A DNA stretch of 64,000 nucleotides from Desulfosudis oleivorans. GTDB taxonomy: Bacteria > Desulfobacterota > Desulfobacteria > Desulfobacterales > SURF-7. Below are positions 1-7,921 of the stretch, in pieces; position 1 is the first letter of the stretch, and the number at the start of each line of letters is the position of its first letter. The DNA lies in NCBI GenBank assembly GCA_020723325.1, contig DYJD01000013.1:62001-126000 (forward strand). Direction: 5' to 3'. Position numbers and translations under genes: made by a program. A model generated the notes under the pieces. That model was not told where the DNA came from. It was given only the letters and a program-made list of their open reading frames with translations, and did not search any database.

Positions 1-55
1 CGCAGATGAAAAGTCAGAAAATAATCTGCGCCCATCTGCGCAATCTGCGAATTCC
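1..55. repeat. Dispersed ATCTGCG-type repeat, copy 1
   Basis: This stretch carries several ATCTGCG words in tandem-like array and a CGCAGAT word at its left edge. A related sequence in the opposite orientation (CACAGATTTCGCAGATGG followed by ACACAGATG) lies at about 6436-6470, so the two copies bracket the hsdR/IS region. This reads as a dispersed noncoding repeat; no gene is seen in it. Confidence 0.5.
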
Positions 56-75
56 TGTCTTAGGAGGGATGTGAA

Positions 76-1470
76 TTGAAAGCCTCTGACCTTCTCATCC
101 AAATTTCCCTCGGGGAAGACAGCAAGCACCAGTTTAAGGTCGATGTGCGTAACGCCGACTCCCTTGCTTCAGAGATGGCCGCCTTCGCGAACTGCGAGGG
201 CGGAACGATTTATCTGGGCGTGGCTGACGACGGAAGCACACCGGGCCTTGACCAGGCAGACGTTGCCCGGATCAATCAGATCATCAGCAATGCCGCCAGC
301 CAGCTTGTCAAAAGCCCGCTGACAGTCCGAACTGAAAATGTTGCTCTGCAGAACGGTCGTGTCGTGATCGTGCTGACCGTACCCAAGGGGCTCGATAAAC
401 CTTACTTCGACAAGAATGGGGTGATCTGGCTGAAGACCGGCGCGGACAAGCGGCGGGTGAACTCCAAGGAGGAACTGCGCCGTCTGTTCCAGATCACGGA
501 CCAGTTTCATGCCGACGAACTGCCGACCAAGGCCGGGATCGACAAGCTGGACAAGTTGCGTTTCCGCGATTTTCTGCGGGACGTTTACAAACAGGACCAT
601 CCTGACAATCAGGAAGAGTTGACGCGCCTGCTCCAGAACATGAATCTGGCTACAGATGGCGGGAAGCTTAACCTGGCCGGCCTGCTCATGTTTGCCGAAC
701 GACCGGAAATCATCAAGCCGCAGTTCGTGCTCAAGGCCATCCGCTACCCCGGCAACCGGATTCATGCGACTGATTATGTGGATACGGAAGACTTTGCCGG
801 GCCATTGCCAAAAATTTTCGATGACGCCATCGCTTTTGTAATGCGCAACCTCCACAAGGTCCAGGCGGGTCGAGGTGTGAACGCGCCCGGGCAGCCCGAA
901 ATCCCCGAAAGCGTGTTCGAGGAACTGCTGGTGAACGCCTTGGTTCACCGTGATTATTTGGTGAGCGCGCCGGTCCGGCTTTTTATCTTTGACAATCGTA
1001 TCGAGATCGTCAGTCCCGGCCACCTACCCAACAACCTGACCGTGGAGAAGATACGAACGGGAAACACCAACATCCGCAATCCGATCCTGGTCTCCTATGT
1101 GGCCAAGGGGCTGCTGCCCTACCATGGGCTCGGTTCCGGCATCAATCGCGCCCTGTCGGAATGGTCAATGATCGACTTCACCGATGACCGTGACGGCTGC
1201 CTGTTCACCGCGACAGTTCACCGGAAATCGATAAATGAGATGGAATTGGTGAATATTGTGCCGAAAAGTTCACCAAAAAGTTCACCAAAAACCGATCAGC
1301 AGATCATAGAGCTGATGCTCGCAAATGCCTCAATCACGACAGAACAGTTGGGGGCAGCCCTGGGCGTCACCAAGCGGGCTGTACTGAAGCAGATTGAAAA
1401 ACTCAAAGATCAGGGACGGCTGCAACGAGTCGGGCCTGCCAGGGGCGGCCACTGGGAGGTACTGAAATGA
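76..1470 (+). CDS. AlbA_2 (Schlafen-type) DNA-binding / HATPase-like transcriptional regulator
   Basis: This 464-residue protein has an N-terminal AlbA_2 domain (about residues 10-130, including the FANCEGGTIYLGV signature), a GHKL/HATPase_c_4-like part (about 275-335, FEELLVNALVHRDY), and a C-terminal winged HTH (about 410-464, LGAALGVTKRAVLKQIEKL). The family is called RecG-related or Schlafen AlbA_2 and is common beside type I restriction genes, where a regulatory or accessory role is assumed but not proven. The TTG start is chosen because AGGAGG lies 8 bases upstream. The stop overlaps the hsdR start by 4 bases (ATGA), so the two are translationally coupled. hsdM and hsdS are not in the window and probably lie upstream. 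Confidence 0.85.
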   Translation: MKASDLLIQISLGEDSKHQFKVDVRNADSLASEMAAFANCEGGTIYLGVADDGSTPGLDQADVARINQIISNAASQLVKSPLTVRTENVALQNGRVVIVLTVPKGLDKPYFDKNGVIWLKTGADKRRVNSKEELRRLFQITDQFHADELPTKAGIDKLDKLRFRDFLRDVYKQDHPDNQEELTRLLQNMNLATDGGKLNLAGLLMFAERPEIIKPQFVLKAIRYPGNRIHATDYVDTEDFAGPLPKIFDDAIAFVMRNLHKVQAGRGVNAPGQPEIPESVFEELLVNALVHRDYLVSAPVRLFIFDNRIEIVSPGHLPNNLTVEKIRTGNTNIRNPILVSYVAKGLLPYHGLGSGINRALSEWSMIDFTDDRDGCLFTATVHRKSINEMELVNIVPKSSPKSSPKTDQQIIELMLANASITTEQLGAALGVTKRAVLKQIEKLKDQGRLQRVGPARGGHWEVLK

Positions 1471-4283
1471 CCTACTTCAACGAGGAAAATACGGTTGAAC
1501 AACTCGTGCTGGACACTCTGACTGACAGGGACAATCAGTGGAGAATCGCCGATCCGCAAGCCGACTATCTTGCTTCACACTTCACCCTTCACATTTCAAG
1601 CCTCAAATGGCGCTTCGTGGCAGCCGAGGAGCTGCCCCGTCAGCACTCCGAGGTACTGGTGGAGTCGATGGTGCGCGATGCCCTCATCCGCCTGAACCCG
1701 GAAATCAAGGCCCAACCCGACCGCGCCGACGAGGTGCTCTATCGCCTGCGGACCATTCCACTGTCGGTGCAGAGCGAAGGCCTGGTGCGGGCCAACGAAC
1801 TGTTTTCCGAATGGCTGCGGGGCGAGAAGTCCATGCCCTTCGGCGAACGCGGCGAACATATGCCGGTGCGCCTGATCGATTTCGAGGATTTGAGCAACAA
1901 CGATTACGTGGTCACCAACCAGTGGGTCTACCCGGTCAAGGAAGGCGGACGCCGCTTCGACATCGTCATACTGGTCAACGGCTTCCCGCTGGTGATCGGC
2001 GAAGCCAAGACGCCGGTGCGCCCGGCGGTGACTTGGGTGGACGGTGCCAGCGATATCCACAACGGCTACGAACAGAGCGTACCGCAGATGTTCGTACCCA
2101 ACGTTCTCTCCTTTGCCACTGAGGGCAAGTGCTATCGCTACGGCTCGGTGCGTATGCCCATCGATATCTGGGGACCGTGGCACAACGGAAGTGTGAAGGG
2201 TGAAATTGGAAGTGTGAAGGAGGGAAATCTGGAGAGTGTGCAACGAGCAATCAGAAGCATGCTCAAACCGGAAGTCCTTCTTGATATCCTGCAGAACTTC
2301 ACCCTGTTTGCCACAGACAAAAAGCATCGCCGCATCAAAATCATCTGCCGTTATCAGCAGTATGAGGCCGCCAACCTAATGGTGTCCCGTGTGGTCAATG
2401 GCTATCCCAAGAAGGGGTTGATCTGGCACTTCCAGGGCTCGGGCAAATCGCTTTTGATGGTGTTCGCGGCACAAAAACTGCGGATGCACCGCCACCTCGG
2501 CAACCCCACAGTGATGATCGTGGTGGACCGCATCGACCTGGATACCCAGATCACCGCCACCTTCAACGCCGCCGATATCCCGAACATGATCGGGGCCGCC
2601 ACCCGGCAAGAGCTGCAAAGCCTGCTGGCGGCGGATACTCGTAAGATCATCATCACCACCATCCACAAATTCGCCGAGGCCGACAGCCGTCTGAACGAAC
2701 GCCCGAACATCATCGTGATGGTGGACGAGGCCCACCGCACCCAGGAGGGTGACCTGGGGCGCAAGATGCGCAACGCGTTGCCCAATGCCTTTCTTTTTGG
2801 TCTGACCGGCACGCCGATCAACAAACGGGACCGCAATACCTTCTGGGCCTTTGGCGCGGACGAGGATGAACAGGGTTACATGAGCCGCTACTCGTTCCAG
2901 GATTCGATCCGGGACAAGGCCACGCTGCCGCTTCATTTCGAGGCGGTGGATGTGAAGCTGCACATCAACAAGGAGGCTATCGACGAAGCCTATACCCAGA
3001 TTACCGATACGCTGAGTGAGGAGGATCGCGACGATTTGGCCAAACGGGCTGCCAAGATGGCCGTACTGATCAAGGCCCCGGCGCGGGCGAATGCCATTTG
3101 CCGGCATATCGTCAAGCACTTCCAGGAAAAGGTGGAACCCAACGGCTTCAAGGCCCAGGTGGTCACCTTTGATCGGGAATGCTGTGTCCTTTATAAAAAG
3201 GCCATGGACGAACTAGTTGGAGCAGAAACCAGCGCCATTGTTATGCACACCAAGGGCGGTAAATCCGATGAATATGCAGAGTGGAAGTTGGACAAGGATG
3301 CGGAAGAAAAACTCCTTGACCGATTCCGGGACCCAAACGATCCGCTCAAGTTTCTGATCGTCACTTCCAAGCTCCTGACCGGCTTCGATGCGCCTATTCT
3401 CCAGGTGATGTACCTCGACAAGCCGATGAAGGACCACAACCTGCTGCAGGCCATTTGCCGCACCAACCGCGTCTACCCTGGCAAGACGCACGGTCTGACG
3501 GTGGATTATCTCGGCATATTTGATGATGTTGCCACGGCCCTCGATTTTGACGAAAAAGCGGTTCAGAAAGTAATCACTAATCTGGACGGTTTGAAAAAAG
3601 AACTACCGAGTCAGGTAGCCAGATGTCTTGCATTTTTCCCTGGCGTTGACCGGACTGTTGGCGGTTACGAAGGTTTGATTGCCGCCCAAGACTGCTTGCC
3701 GGATAACGCGACTAGGGATAAATTCGCGGCTGAATATTCCGTGCTCTCGCGTCTTTGGGAAGCGCTTTCTCCCGACCCCTATCTTGGGACTTACGAAGCC
3801 GATTACAAGTGGTTGACCCACGTCTATGAGTCCGTAAAACCGCCAAGCGGCAATGGCAAATTACTCTGGCATGCCCTCGGGGCCAAAACCATCGAACTGG
3901 TTCATGCGAATGTGCATTTGGAGATGGTCCGTGACGACCTGGACACCCTGGTGATGGATGCCGAGGTGCTCGAAGGTCTGCTCGATGCCAAGGACGCGGA
4001 CAAAAAGTCCAAAGAGATCGAAATCAAACTCATCGCCCGCTTGCGCAAGCATAAAGACAATCCGATATTCGTTGCCCTTGGAGAACGGCTGGAAAAACTT
4101 AAAGAGAGACATGAGCAAGGCCTGCTCCACAGCCTTGAATTCCTGAAAGAGTTGCTGACCCTGGCCAGGGAGGTCGTCCAGGCCGAAAACCAGGTGGACC
4201 CCGTCGATGAGCAGGCCAAGGCCAAAGCCGCGCTAACCGAATTATTCACCGAGATTAAAAACTGGACAGTGCGAAGTTCTTGA
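1467..4283 (+). CDS. hsdR: Type I restriction endonuclease R subunit HsdR, C-terminus cut off by an IS
   Basis: HsdR is the translocating and DNA-cleaving subunit of type I restriction enzymes. The PD-(D/E)xK nuclease core is visible (D165, E179, K181 in IGEAKTP), then SF2 motor motifs: Walker A QGSGKS at 323-328, DEAH at 420-423, and a GLTGTP motif. The reading frame is intact from the coupled ATG to residue 932. Codon 932 is then split by an insertion sequence, and the last six residues and stop come from the IS terminal repeat. The lost 67 residues are still readable downstream at 6127-6330; the repaired protein would be 999 residues. Two short elements sharing a 13-base word lie inside the gene at 1574-1599 and 2187-2226. 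Activity without the native C-terminus, which normally contacts the methylase, is doubtful. Confidence 0.93.
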   Translation: MTYFNEENTVEQLVLDTLTDRDNQWRIADPQADYLASHFTLHISSLKWRFVAAEELPRQHSEVLVESMVRDALIRLNPEIKAQPDRADEVLYRLRTIPLSVQSEGLVRANELFSEWLRGEKSMPFGERGEHMPVRLIDFEDLSNNDYVVTNQWVYPVKEGGRRFDIVILVNGFPLVIGEAKTPVRPAVTWVDGASDIHNGYEQSVPQMFVPNVLSFATEGKCYRYGSVRMPIDIWGPWHNGSVKGEIGSVKEGNLESVQRAIRSMLKPEVLLDILQNFTLFATDKKHRRIKIICRYQQYEAANLMVSRVVNGYPKKGLIWHFQGSGKSLLMVFAAQKLRMHRHLGNPTVMIVVDRIDLDTQITATFNAADIPNMIGAATRQELQSLLAADTRKIIITTIHKFAEADSRLNERPNIIVMVDEAHRTQEGDLGRKMRNALPNAFLFGLTGTPINKRDRNTFWAFGADEDEQGYMSRYSFQDSIRDKATLPLHFEAVDVKLHINKEAIDEAYTQITDTLSEEDRDDLAKRAAKMAVLIKAPARANAICRHIVKHFQEKVEPNGFKAQVVTFDRECCVLYKKAMDELVGAETSAIVMHTKGGKSDEYAEWKLDKDAEEKLLDRFRDPNDPLKFLIVTSKLLTGFDAPILQVMYLDKPMKDHNLLQAICRTNRVYPGKTHGLTVDYLGIFDDVATALDFDEKAVQKVITNLDGLKKELPSQVARCLAFFPGVDRTVGGYEGLIAAQDCLPDNATRDKFAAEYSVLSRLWEALSPDPYLGTYEADYKWLTHVYESVKPPSGNGKLLWHALGAKTIELVHANVHLEMVRDDLDTLVMDAEVLEGLLDAKDADKKSKEIEIKLIARLRKHKDNPIFVALGERLEKLKERHEQGLLHSLEFLKELLTLAREVVQAENQVDPVDEQAKAKAALTELFTEIKNWTVRSS
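4255..4261. repeat. Target site duplication, left copy (TTAAAAA)
   Basis: This is a seven-base direct repeat of the right copy at 6119-6125, immediately outside the left inverted repeat of the IS. It lies inside hsdR codons 930-932. Confidence 0.92.
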
Positions 4284-4294
4284 TACGTTTTTTT

Positions 4295-4645
4295 TTATTT
4301 TTTTGTATATCCCTGCCGGCTCAATTTGCCAACCTCAATTGACAAATCGATCCATTCATCCACTAGTTTTTTAAATTTCTGGTAGTTTTTCAGTTCCCTT
4401 TTTACACCCGCGACCATTTCTTTCCGCACAAATTCGGTTTTGCTTTTCCCCTTGCGGGTATAGCTGATTTGATAATAGGGGCCATGCTTTTTCGGATGAT
4501 CGGGGTCTTTGCACCGGCAGTTCGGATTCCCACATACATTGAACTGCTCGGAAAGACTCCCCGGACGCATCTCATCAATCGCCAAAATTTTTTCCTTAAT
4601 CCGCCGGATACGCCCTTGCAATGTCGCGACTTTTTTTGTATTCAT
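4295..4645 (-). CDS. DUF6788-type small Cys-rich protein encoded by the IS
   Basis: This 116-residue protein is basic, with a helical N-terminus, a compact cysteine cluster CGNPNCRC (about residues 38-45) that looks metal-binding, then HGPYYQISY and a KS-T-FV patch. This pattern matches a family recalled as DUF6788, which is often found beside or inside IS elements. Its role is unknown; a transposition accessory or DNA-binding function is inferred. It is divergent from the transposase, both genes lie between the terminal repeats, and its start codon touches a 10-bp-arm palindrome. Confidence 0.75.
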   Translation of the reverse strand: MNTKKVATLQGRIRRIKEKILAIDEMRPGSLSEQFNVCGNPNCRCKDPDHPKKHGPYYQISYTRKGKSKTEFVRKEMVAGVKRELKNYQKFKKLVDEWIDLSIEVGKLSRQGYTKK

Positions 4646-4672
4646 ACCGATAGCATACTAAAGCTATCGGTA
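4645..4672. promoter_or_regulatory. Palindromic control site between the two divergent IS genes
   Basis: Perfect 10-bp inverted repeat TACCGATAGC / GCTATCGGTA around an 8-base loop. It fills most of the gap between the two divergent IS start codons. It is a plausible operator or transcript hairpin controlling transposase expression; this is inferred from position and symmetry only. Confidence 0.6.
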
Positions 4673-4690
4673 AAATGCAAGGAGAAAATC

Positions 4691-6097
4691 ATGCAGCTCT
4701 GGATAAACTGGTTTGGATGTGTAAGGGAACTGCGCGGGGCCTGTTCACGGCAGCGCACATTTGTATGGATGGCGATCGTTTTGGCTGCCATGAGCGTTCG
4801 AACGGAATGCTTGGGTGTGACCAGCTTTATCCGATCAGCATTCCTGCAAAGCGTCTGCTACAAAAGACTCCTTCACCATTTTCATTCAAACGCCTTGAAC
4901 ATCGAAACGCTCTCCACTCTGTGGTTCCGGCTGGCTATACGCATTTTTCAGCCGGTTTTCATTCATGGGTTCATGGTTATAATCGCCGATGGCTTGAAGG
5001 TCCCCAAGGAGGGCCGCAAGATGCCCGCCGTCAAAAGCCTGCACCAAGAATCAGCCAACAATTCCAAGCCACCATATATCATGGGACATTCGTTCCAGAT
5101 CATTGCCATGCTGGTAAGTGGCCTCAGGGATCAGATGTTCGCCGTGCCGATCCTGTCTCGCATCTGCGAAGGCATTGTATGGCATTCGGGAACAAAAAAA
5201 TCGCTTCTGGACAAACTGGCGGGGATGTTTCTTGAAGTTTTGCGGTCTGGTTACCTAAAGGCCGTGCTTATCGCTGACGCCTACTACGCGAGCCGCACCA
5301 TCATCCTGCCCCTGCTTGAAAAAGGGCATCATCTGATTTCCCGTGTCAAAACCAATGTAGTGGCCTTTGCCCCCGCTCCGAAGGAAGACACCCCAAGGCG
5401 GGGACGCCCGCGAATTTACGGCAAAAAGATACGCCTGCGGAACCTGTTCGGCGCCGATCATTTGTTCGTTTCCGCCCCCAGCCCCGTTTATGGTGAAAAA
5501 AACATCCTCATCCAGTATCGTACCATTACCCTTTTATGGCGACCCATCGGGCGAATGATCAGGTTTGTTCTGGTCAAACATCCCACACGTGGAAACATGA
5601 TCCTGCTTTGCACGGCGCTGACATTCGATCCTTTAACGGTGATCCGGTTATATGGTCTACGGTTCAAAATTGAGGTCTCCTTCAAACAGGCGCTTCATAC
5701 CATAGGCGTCTATGCGTATCATTTCTGGATGATGCCAATGCGGCCGATCAAACGCGGCTCCGGCAATCAGAACCTGTCATCAAAATCCGCTGAATATAGG
5801 CAGAAGGTTAGAAGGAAAATGGGGGCATACCATCGATATGTTCAATTGGGTTGCATTACCCAAGGGCTGTTGCAATATTTGGCGATAAGCTATCGGGAAC
5901 GGGTCTGGACAAGTTTTGGAAGCTGGTTGCGAACAATGAAAACGAACATGGTTCCTTCGGAGATGGTTGTGGCTCAGGCCTTACGCACAAGCCTTCCGGA
6001 TTTTCTCTTGAGTAACGCGGATAATTCTGATTTAAAGAAATTCATCCTTGATCATGCCGATTATGACAGGCTGCCGGGTTTCAAAATGGCCGCATGA
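4691..6097 (+). CDS. IS4-like DDE transposase
   Basis: This 468-residue transposase starts at the ATG at 4691, preceded by AAGGAG; an in-frame upstream extension is noncoding and antisense to the DUF6788 gene. Candidate catalytic residues are D in IIADGLKVP (N-terminal third), D in LIADAYYAS (middle), and E in YGLRFKIEVSFKQA, which resembles the Y-R-E-K signature of IS4-like enzymes. A basic insert RRGRPRIYGKKI lies between the second D and the E. It is full length between two intact terminal repeats, so the element may still be active. Confidence 0.88.
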   Translation: MQLWINWFGCVRELRGACSRQRTFVWMAIVLAAMSVRTECLGVTSFIRSAFLQSVCYKRLLHHFHSNALNIETLSTLWFRLAIRIFQPVFIHGFMVIIADGLKVPKEGRKMPAVKSLHQESANNSKPPYIMGHSFQIIAMLVSGLRDQMFAVPILSRICEGIVWHSGTKKSLLDKLAGMFLEVLRSGYLKAVLIADAYYASRTIILPLLEKGHHLISRVKTNVVAFAPAPKEDTPRRGRPRIYGKKIRLRNLFGADHLFVSAPSPVYGEKNILIQYRTITLLWRPIGRMIRFVLVKHPTRGNMILLCTALTFDPLTVIRLYGLRFKIEVSFKQALHTIGVYAYHFWMMPMRPIKRGSGNQNLSSKSAEYRQKVRRKMGAYHRYVQLGCITQGLLQYLAISYRERVWTSFGSWLRTMKTNMVPSEMVVAQALRTSLPDFLLSNADNSDLKKFILDHADYDRLPGFKMAA

Positions 6098-6118
6098 TTA
6101 GAACTCAGCACTGTCCAG

Positions 6119-6125
6119 TTAAAAA
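6119..6125. repeat. Target site duplication, right copy (TTAAAAA)
   Basis: Identical to 4255-4261. The next base (C at 6126) completes the interrupted AAC codon 932 of hsdR. Confidence 0.92.
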
Positions 6126-6126
6126 C

Positions 6127-6330
6127 ATTAATACACCGGTTGTAGTCGAGCGTATCGTGACCGATATTGACGAGATTGTACGAATGGTCCGCTTTCCCGG
6201 CTGGCAAAACACCAAGGCCGGAGAGCGCGAGGTCCAAAAGGCCCTGCGCAAGGTCATATACGTGAAGTATAAAATAAAAGATCAGGATCTCTTCGATAGG
6301 GCTTTCGGATATATCCGGCAGTACTATTAA
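6127..6330 (+). pseudogene. hsdR: Severed C-terminus of HsdR (67 residues)
   Basis: After the IS the original hsdR frame resumes and runs to a stop at 6328-6330. Its end (GEREVQKALRK, then YKIKDQDLFDRAFGYIRQYY) is the conserved C-terminus of type I R subunits. Joining codon 931 through the split AAC codon to this piece gives a continuous reading frame. As it stands it has no start signal and is probably not translated. Confidence 0.92.
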
Positions 6331-6639
6331 GAAAGGATTGGAGTTATCTTGTTTTGAATGCACCCGAACAGCGTATTGGGTTTTCCACTAATGAGCGTAG
6401 AAGATATAAATACAATCATCCATAGCGAAGAAAATATCCACAGATTTCGCAGATGGACACAGATGAAAGATCATAGGGACGTTTTTTGCCTTCGGCAGGG
6501 AAAAAATTTTATCAAGAAGCCAGGGGCAGACGAATACGCCACTCGTGCGGTCGATCTGATTGATACATTCAACTAAATGAGAACTGGGAGGTCCGCCTCA
6601 TCGAGGAAGAGTTCATGAAACGGATGTGGGAGGCGATCT
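6331..6639. other. Intergenic scrap with ATCTGCG-type repeat, copy 2
   Basis: No convincing gene here. The stretch at about 6436-6470 (CACAGATTTCGCAGATGG then ACACAGATGAAAG) is the reverse complement of the repeat type at 1-55. A 72-codon open frame (6358-6576) runs through this repeat and looks incidental. A short frame ending near 6650 (EEEFMKRMWEAIYEQE) may be debris of an older gene just before rhuM. GGAGG at about 6628 serves rhuM. Confidence 0.5.
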
Positions 6640-7722
6640 ATGAGCAAGAATAAGAATCCGCGGGTTCCCGCGAATACCAAAACTCAGATTGTTCGTTCGT
6701 CGGCTGCCGAATACCTGACCTTTGTCGCGGCCGGGGGCACGGGTGGCATCGAAGCGGTTTACGCCGATGAAAACATCTGGCTTACGCAGAGAATGATGGG
6801 GCTTCTCTATGACGTGGAAACGCATACCATCAACTATCACCTGAAAAAGGTATTTGCCGACAGTGAGCTGGAAGAGGACTCAGTTATTCGAAATTTTCGA
6901 ATAACTGCCGCCGACGGTAAAAGTTACAACACCAAGCATTACAATCTCGCCGCCATCATCGCCGTGGGTTACAAGGTCAACTCCGAACGGGCCGTCCAGT
7001 TCCGCAAATGGGCGACCACCATCATCGAGGAGTTCACCATCAAGGGCTACACGATGGATGACGAGCGTCTGAAGAATGACGGCTCCATCCTCACCCGGCA
7101 GTATTTTGAAGAGCAGTTGCAGCGCATTCGGGAGATTCGACTCTCCGAGCGTAAGTTCTACCAGAAAATCACCGACATTTACGCTACCGCCATCGACTAT
7201 GACGTCACGGCCCTGGCCACCAAGCGCTTTTTCGCAATCGTACAGAACAAACTGCATTGGGCCATTCACGGCCAGACGGCGGCGGAAGTCATCTATAACC
7301 GTGCCGATGCCGGAAAAGAGAACATGGGGCTGACCACCTGGAAGGACGCTCCGAGAGGAAAAATCCAGAAGTTTGATGTCTCCGTGGCCAAAAACTACTT
7401 GACTGAAAGCGAAATGGCGCAATTGCAGCGGCTGGTCTCGGCCTATCTGGATCTGGCTGAAGATATGGCACTGCGGCAAATCCCGATGACCATGGAGGAT
7501 TGGGAAATCCGCCTGAACCGCTTCATCGAAGCCACCGACCGGAAAATATTGCAGGATGCAGGCAAAGTGACGGCAGAGATCGCCAAGGCCCATGCCGAAA
7601 GTGAATTCGAGAAATACCGCATCGTTCAGGATCGGCTGTTTGAAAGCGATTTTGACCGGATGATCAAACAGATCGGCCACGGGGAAACAGGCAGAAAGGA
7701 AGGCGACGATGCCAAGGGGTAG
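6640..7722 (+). CDS. rhuM: RhuM family protein
   Basis: This 360-residue protein matches the RhuM (virulence RhuM) family. It has an N-terminal KilA/Bro-like part with IWLTQRMMGLLYDV and HLKKVFADSEL, the central NLAAIIAVGYKVNSERAVQFRKWA block that defines the family, and a C-terminal helical region with ALRQIPMTMEDWEIRLNRF. The biochemical role is unknown. Such genes are repeatedly found inside type I restriction loci and pathogenicity islands, as here. The ATG has GGAGG about 8 bases upstream. Proximity to hsdR suggests it belonged to the same restriction operon before the IS landed. Confidence 0.88.
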   Translation: MSKNKNPRVPANTKTQIVRSSAAEYLTFVAAGGTGGIEAVYADENIWLTQRMMGLLYDVETHTINYHLKKVFADSELEEDSVIRNFRITAADGKSYNTKHYNLAAIIAVGYKVNSERAVQFRKWATTIIEEFTIKGYTMDDERLKNDGSILTRQYFEEQLQRIREIRLSERKFYQKITDIYATAIDYDVTALATKRFFAIVQNKLHWAIHGQTAAEVIYNRADAGKENMGLTTWKDAPRGKIQKFDVSVAKNYLTESEMAQLQRLVSAYLDLAEDMALRQIPMTMEDWEIRLNRFIEATDRKILQDAGKVTAEIAKAHAESEFEKYRIVQDRLFESDFDRMIKQIGHGETGRKEGDDAKG

Positions 7723-7834
7723 AGCCGGAGGCCAAGCCTGGGCGGCGAGGAAACACGCCTTTCGCAACAAATTGTTGCTCAACCAGTGGCTCACATTGTT
7801 ATTCGTCGAGATCTTGATCTCATGGGAAGGATAA
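7709..7834 (+). CDS. Possible 41-residue basic protein or 5' gene remnant
   Basis: An ATG at 7709 overlaps the end of rhuM by 14 bases and opens a 41-codon frame with a basic start (MPRGRAGGQAWAARKHAFRN). AGGAAGGCGA precedes it. It may be a small coupled gene or the start of a gene whose body has been lost; it resembles nothing I can name. The rest of the gap to 7921 holds nothing recognisable. Confidence 0.3.
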   Translation: MPRGRAGGQAWAARKHAFRNKLLLNQWLTLLFVEILISWEG

Positions 7835-7921
7835 AGATCTCTCCCGTGCTATCCTGATCGCCGAAGTCTTTCCGAGCAATTCACGTCCCCAGAGGTGCAA
7901 GGAAATGGTGAGCGCGTTTGT

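Larger units (their letters stand above)
4262..6118 (+). mobile_element. Complete 1857-bp insertion sequence (DDE transposase plus DUF6788-type protein)
   Basis: The ends are inverted repeats. The left end starts CTGGACAGTGCGAAGTTCT at 4262 and the complement of the right end starts CTGGACAGTGCTGAGTTCT at 6118, matching at 17 of 19 positions. They are flanked by a perfect 7-base direct duplication, TTAAAAA, at 4255-4261 and 6119-6125. Removing the element and one TTAAAAA restores the hsdR frame exactly, so the boundaries are certain to the base apart from the usual ambiguity. The two internal genes diverge from a short palindromic control region. The intact ends, intact genes and perfect target duplication suggest a recent insertion. 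The IS family cannot be named with confidence; the transposase is IS4-like. Confidence 0.93.

Noticed and set aside
4469-4690. N-terminal 74 residues of the transposase open frame
   Set aside because: They are antisense to the divergent DUF6788-type gene and cross the palindrome; AAGGAG and ATG at 4691 give a normal start.
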